64,000 bases of DNA from Roseiarcus sp963709655 (GTDB taxonomy: Bacteria > Pseudomonadota > Alphaproteobacteria > Rhizobiales > Beijerinckiaceae), in assembly GCA_963709655.1 (NCBI GenBank), contig CAVPXF010000006.1, positions 30,447-94,446 on the forward strand, given 5' to 3'. Made by a program: the position numbers and the translations under genes. Positions 61,132 through 64,000 of the stretch are shown piece by piece (the first letter of the stretch is position 1; every line of letters begins with the position of its first letter). Under the pieces are notes generated by a model. That model searched no databases and was not told where the DNA came from. It saw only the letters and a list, made by a program, of their open reading frames with translations.

Positions 61132-61725
61132 TCATGCCTCCTCGATCTTGACCCCCGCAGACCAACCGATCCGGGCCAGGGAGTCGAGGAGCGTGCTGCG
61201 CTTGATGCCGAAGGTCCGGCAGACCGCGGCCTTGGTGGCCCCGCCGTCGAGCGCGGCCGTCACCGCGGCGAGTTTCTCGACATCGATGGCGACGGGACGA
61301 CCTCCGCGGCGACCGCGCCGCCGAGCTGCAGCGAGCCCGGCCTGGACCCGCTCCTGGATCAGCGACCGCTCGAACTGGGCGAGGGAGCCGAAAATGTGGA
61401 ACAGGAACTCGCCCTGCGGCGTGGTCGTGTCCATCTGCTCGGTCAGCGAGCGGAAGGCGATGCCGCGCTTCTTGAGATCGGTCACCGTGGCGAGGAGGTG
61501 AGGCAGCGATCGGCCGAGCCGGTCCAGCTTCCAGACGACCAGGCAGTCGCCGGTTTTGATGAAAGCCAGCGCCTTGGCGAGGCCGGCGCGCTCGCCGCGA
61601 CCGCCGGTAGCCCGATCCTCGAACAGGTGACGCTCATCGACCCCGGCGGCGAGGAGCGCGTCACGCTGCAGGTCCAGAACCTGACGGTCACCGTTCGTCG
61701 ACACGCGCATGTAACCGACCAGCAT
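61132..61725 (-). CDS. tnpR: Serine resolvase (Tn3 type)
   Basis: 197 residues. The catalytic Ser is in MLVGYMRVSTNGDRQVLDLQRDAL (Ser 9), with VVWKLDRLGRSLPHLL (Arg residues of the active site, about 63-78) and FLFHIFGSLAQFERSLIQERVQAGLAAARRRGRRGGRP (E helix and DNA arm, about 104-141). The C-terminal HTH is ATKAAVCRTFGIKRSTLLDSL. It resolves cointegrates at a res site, expected in 61726-61941. ATG 61725 chosen because the resolvase fold starts there. Confidence 0.93.
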   Translation of the reverse strand: MLVGYMRVSTNGDRQVLDLQRDALLAAGVDERHLFEDRATGGRGERAGLAKALAFIKTGDCLVVWKLDRLGRSLPHLLATVTDLKKRGIAFRSLTEQMDTTTPQGEFLFHIFGSLAQFERSLIQERVQAGLAAARRRGRRGGRPVAIDVEKLAAVTAALDGGATKAAVCRTFGIKRSTLLDSLARIGWSAGVKIEEA

Positions 61726-61984
61726 GTGCGGAAAACCCCATCCAACGAGTTTCCACACAGTCTCACATTCCGACAGGGTTTGTCGTGCAGTTTCTGAGCC
61801 CGTGACAGGCAGCTTCTTCCCGTGCAGCGGGGACGTCGGAAATCATCTGTTTCCCGACATCGTCACCGATCCGCCGGCCGGACCCGTCCAGACGATTTCT
61901 GGCGGAGTTCCGCGGCCTACACCGCGCGGTGTTCTCGATTCGTCCCCCTATGCGTATCTGGAGGCCGTTTCGTTAGTTCTGGCC

Positions 61985-62169
61985 CCTTCATTCAAGCCCT
62001 GCAGACCGGCCCGTTCGACCGCGCTGACATGCACGAACACATCGGCGGCGCCGGCGTCGGGTTGGATGAACCCGAATCCTTTCGTTGCGTTGAACCATTT
62101 CACTGTGCCCGTCGCCATGGCGCGCTCCTTTTCGAACAAGCCGACGACCCTAACGGAGCCGCGATCCAT
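61985..62169 (-). pseudogene. CspA-family cold shock gene, 3' part removed at the Tn3 end
   Basis: The minus strand reads MATGTVKWFNATKGFGFIQPDAGAADVFVHVSAVERAGLQGLNEG from ATG near 62118, almost the same as the intact cspA at 27911, and then passes into the Tn3 inverted repeat (ARTNETASRYA). The last 20 or so residues (QKIAYEVV... in the intact copy) are missing. About 45 of 69 residues remain, including both RNP-like motifs but not the last strand of the barrel, so it is probably inactive. The upstream region resembles that of the intact copy (TCGTCGGCTTGTTCGAAA in both). Confidence 0.85.
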
Positions 62170-62310
62170 TGCAAGGCGCGGGAATGGCGATTATCGCTGG
62201 CTCTCCTCTGATGCGGTGGGGGATCCCGCGCGTAACAGGCAATGACCCGACAGTGACCTGCTGCCGTGGCCATGCGATGGACGCCCCGCATCAAATCGCT
62301 TTAGGCCCGC

Positions 62311-62526
62311 GTGTCGGAGGCGGCCAAACGCAAGGCGCACGCCAAGCGAACCGACGACGGCCTGCCGGTCCACAGCTTCCGCTCCCTCCTCACCGATCTC
62401 GCTACCCTCACCCGCAATCGGGTCCGCTTCGGCAACGGCCAGATCGCCACCATCCTCGCCACCCCGACCCCGACGCAAAACCGCGCACTCCAACTCCTCG
62501 GCGTCACGCCGAAAGCCGAACTGTAG
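62311..62526 (+). pseudogene. C-terminal remnant of a transposase
   Basis: The frame reads AAKRKAHAKRTDDGLPVHSFRSLLTDLATLTRNRVRFGNGQIATILATPTPTQNRALQLLGV. The TDDGLPVHSFRTLL-DLATLTRN pattern and the ending PTP-Q-RAL-LLGV are what I remember from the C-termini of common IS transposases (IS1634-like). No catalytic part precedes it, only about 70 codons remain and the apparent start is internal. It lies 142 bases from the csp remnant. Confidence 0.5.
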
Positions 62527-63242
62527 TCAGAAACACCCCGCCTTTCTCTCGGAAAATCGAGAGAAATCAAAGGGACGCGCCCGCAAAGCCGGTAAAGTTC
62601 CGACTAAGGGTTGGTTTTAGGTGTTCAGAGATCGGTTTGGGTGGACATCCCTCGAACTCGGTGCCTAAGAATGAACGACACAAGACCGCTGATGCAGTCG
62701 AAGGGGCGATCGGTTTGAAGATTGCGAACGTTTCGTTCGCTGCCGTTTCCGCGAACATCCTCGTTCGTTGGCGTTTCGAGGCAACATCCTCAACTGGAAC
62801 TCTCTGTGTCTCAACGATCGCCAGCGTCCGCCGCGTCTATGCGTCCGTCGTAAGAATCGTCGACGCCAAGCGAGGAGCTTCGCTCCCTAACGGCGAGAGT
62901 CCGGCGGGTCGGGATTGAGGAGATCGAGCACGCGTCTGGCACGCGTCTGGACTTAAGGAGCACGAAAGCGCGGGTATGAGCGCTGAAAGGAGCGGCGGTC
63001 GCGTCGGGCATGGTCATGGGCGCGCTCCTCTCGTTTCGGACCTCGCGCATAAGACGTCGTTCCAGTCGCCCCCCTCGATTGGAGGACGAAGTCGCGCGAA
63101 CGGGATCCTGAATTTTTCGGCAAGCGATCGGTGGCGGTCTGCGAAGCGGTCGCCTGGTCCGTTGGCGTCCGCATGTCGGGAGCCATCTTGGCGTGAGAAT
63201 TCGTTTTCAATAAAATCAAGGATTTAACCGGTGCCATGATGC

Positions 63243-63484
63243 TTGAGAATATCCATTTAATTTGACAATATGGCTTGCTGAAGCCATTTAATTTGAGAAT
63301 TGGACGCTCCAACCTTTTTGTAGATTCGGCGGGCGACGATGGGCGGCGAAGATAACACCGCCCCTATGCGATATAGCCCGGCTTGAAGCTCGAGCGACGG
63401 GGTAAGGCCATCAAATGTGAGAATATGCATCAAACATATTGTCACATTTGATGGCTTTTTTGGCGTGAAGTTCGATATTCTCAA
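63243..63484. repeat. Nested inverted-repeat element, about 240 bp, non-coding
   Basis: Outer inverted pair: TTGAGAATATC at 63243-63253 and its reverse complement at 63474-63484. Inside, GCCATCAAATGTGAGAATATG (63407-63427) pairs with 63435-63455, with one mismatch and a 7-base loop. A direct pair CCATTTAATTTGACAAT (63253-63269) and CCATTTAATTTGAGAAT (63284-63300) differs at one base. All units share a CCAT--AA-T-TGAGAAT-type core, so one motif is used at least four times in both directions. No reading frame is present. Confidence 0.7.
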
Positions 63485-63622
63485 TCCAAGATGACTCCTG
63501 ACACGCGGGGCGGGTCGGAGGGGGCGGGCTCGGCGCAAATCATCTTACGAAATCGTAGCCGACGGCGGCGCTTATGGCCACCATACGCACGCACAAGCGC
63601 CCTGCCTGTCGCCAGGATTCAA

Positions 63623-63649
63623 TGTCCGATAATCTTGCATTATCAGTCA
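63623..63649. promoter_or_regulatory. Resolvase-site-like dyad
   Basis: TGTCCGATAAT (63623-63633) and ATTATCAGTCA (63639-63649) form an inverted pair with a 5-base gap, total 27 bases. The left half matches the TGTCYnnTA half-site known for Tn3-type resolvases, and the right half is one base off. This is the size of a res subsite. No resolvase gene is visible nearby in the window except tnpR at 61132, 1.9 kb away and inside a complete transposon. Confidence 0.3.
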
Positions 63650-64000
63650 GTTATCATATACCATGAGATCGTCTGTAATTATAACCTCGGCGAAACAACA
63701 AACGTGGGCTGCATCAATGTTCGCGCGGAATTTCGCAGCATTTCGACCGACGCGCGGGCGAAACCAATGCGCGGTTTCCGACTTATCAGCGTGGCCGTCG
63801 TGCTAAATTGGAGCGGTTCTCGCAGCACTCTCAATCTCAGCAGGACGCCGCGCCAATTTGCGGCGAAGCCTTGCGCGCCGCCCAGCCATAAAAAATGTTC
63901 CATTTGACGCGAGTCGCTCTCGTTGGTCGAACAATTGCGGCACCGTGCTCGATCGTGATGGCCCATAGGTTCTGGGGGGCCGGAAGCTACCTGACCGGAG

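Larger units (their letters stand above)
58092..61984 (-). mobile_element. Tn3-family transposon, complete with terminal inverted repeats
   Basis: 3.9 kb. The ends 58092-58134 and 61942-61984 (reverse complement) match at 38 of 43 positions, both starting GGCCAGAACTAACGAAA. Inside lie only a transposase and a serine resolvase, both read on the minus strand, with about 215 bases between the resolvase start and the right repeat, where the res site should be. The 5 bases outside the ends (AACTC and CCTTC) do not match, so the usual 5-bp duplication is missing. No passenger gene is carried. Confidence 0.88.
62527..64000. other. 1.5-kb gene-poor tail
   Basis: I find no credible gene here; short frames differ in composition from the rest and lack family motifs. 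The stretch is more AT-rich, notably 63200-63480 and 63620-63700. Structure is limited to the nested inverted repeats at 63243-63484 and a recombinase-site-like dyad at 63623-63649, listed separately. Confidence 0.5.

Noticed and set aside
63491..63907. Open frame of 138 residues near the window end
   Set aside because: No family resemblance, composition unlike other genes in the window and no clear ribosome site.

Overview
The window is GC-rich (roughly 60-65% by eye), with dense overlapping operons, frequent GTG/TTG starts and strong codon bias. The gene content (fused CUT2-type sugar importers, BMP/Nup nucleoside importer, SelO, CspA/HU genes, BtpA and BKACE families) points to an alphaproteobacterium, most likely Hyphomicrobiales (Rhizobiales). 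I cannot name the species. I found no tRNA, rRNA or CRISPR array.

Layout. (1) 1-7025, minus strand: a lipid/aromatic-acid type block with an alpha/beta hydrolase (cut by the window edge), two SDR dehydrogenases, two acyl-CoA synthetases and a membrane protein. (2) 7410-17681: a frameshifted GntR/FCD regulator divergent from a sugar importer (binding protein, double ATPase, one permease made of two fused domains), followed by SDR, lambda-crystallin-type 3-dehydrogenase, beta-keto acid cleavage enzyme and two tandem SMP-30 lactonases. This reads as a complete oxidative route for an unknown sugar. (3) 18684-27081: a LacI regulator with tandem operators, a second importer, then phosphotriesterase-like lactonase, amidotransferase-like protein, PfkB kinase, BtpA and TenA families; three of these genes carry a single-base frameshift. 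(4) 27440-30457: HU, CspA, a small unknown, a sugar-lactone oxidase and a DUF938 methyltransferase (frameshifted). (5) 30606-40380, minus strand: a nucleoside import and breakdown cluster (aldehyde dehydrogenase, SIS, nucleoside phosphorylase, PfkB, isochorismatase-like, BMP-type ABC importer, GntR/UTRA regulator), bracketed by two directly oriented copies of a diverged repeat of about 140 bp.

(6) 40951-46542: rhodanese, SelO, an ftsZ remnant cut by an IS5-family element, and an intact ISAzo13-family element. (7) 46555-57690: an L-idonate/D-gluconate regulon with SMP-30 lactonase, gnd remnant, ABC importer, HIBADH-family dehydrogenase, gluconokinase, gluconate 5-dehydrogenase, 2-ketoacid reductase, idonate 5-dehydrogenase and a GntR-like LacI repressor. 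Four copies of the palindrome ATGTTATCGATAACAT (one with a mismatch) lie at the promoters. (8) 58092-61984: an intact Tn3-family transposon that truncates a second cspA copy, followed by a transposase remnant and a gene-poor tail with nested inverted repeats.

Taken together, the window is an accessory catabolic region: four separate importers, each beside its own regulator or operator and its own oxidative or phosphorylating enzymes, interleaved with mobile elements. About ten single-base frameshifts in otherwise well-conserved genes are either sequencing/assembly indels or recent decay; the sequence alone cannot decide which.
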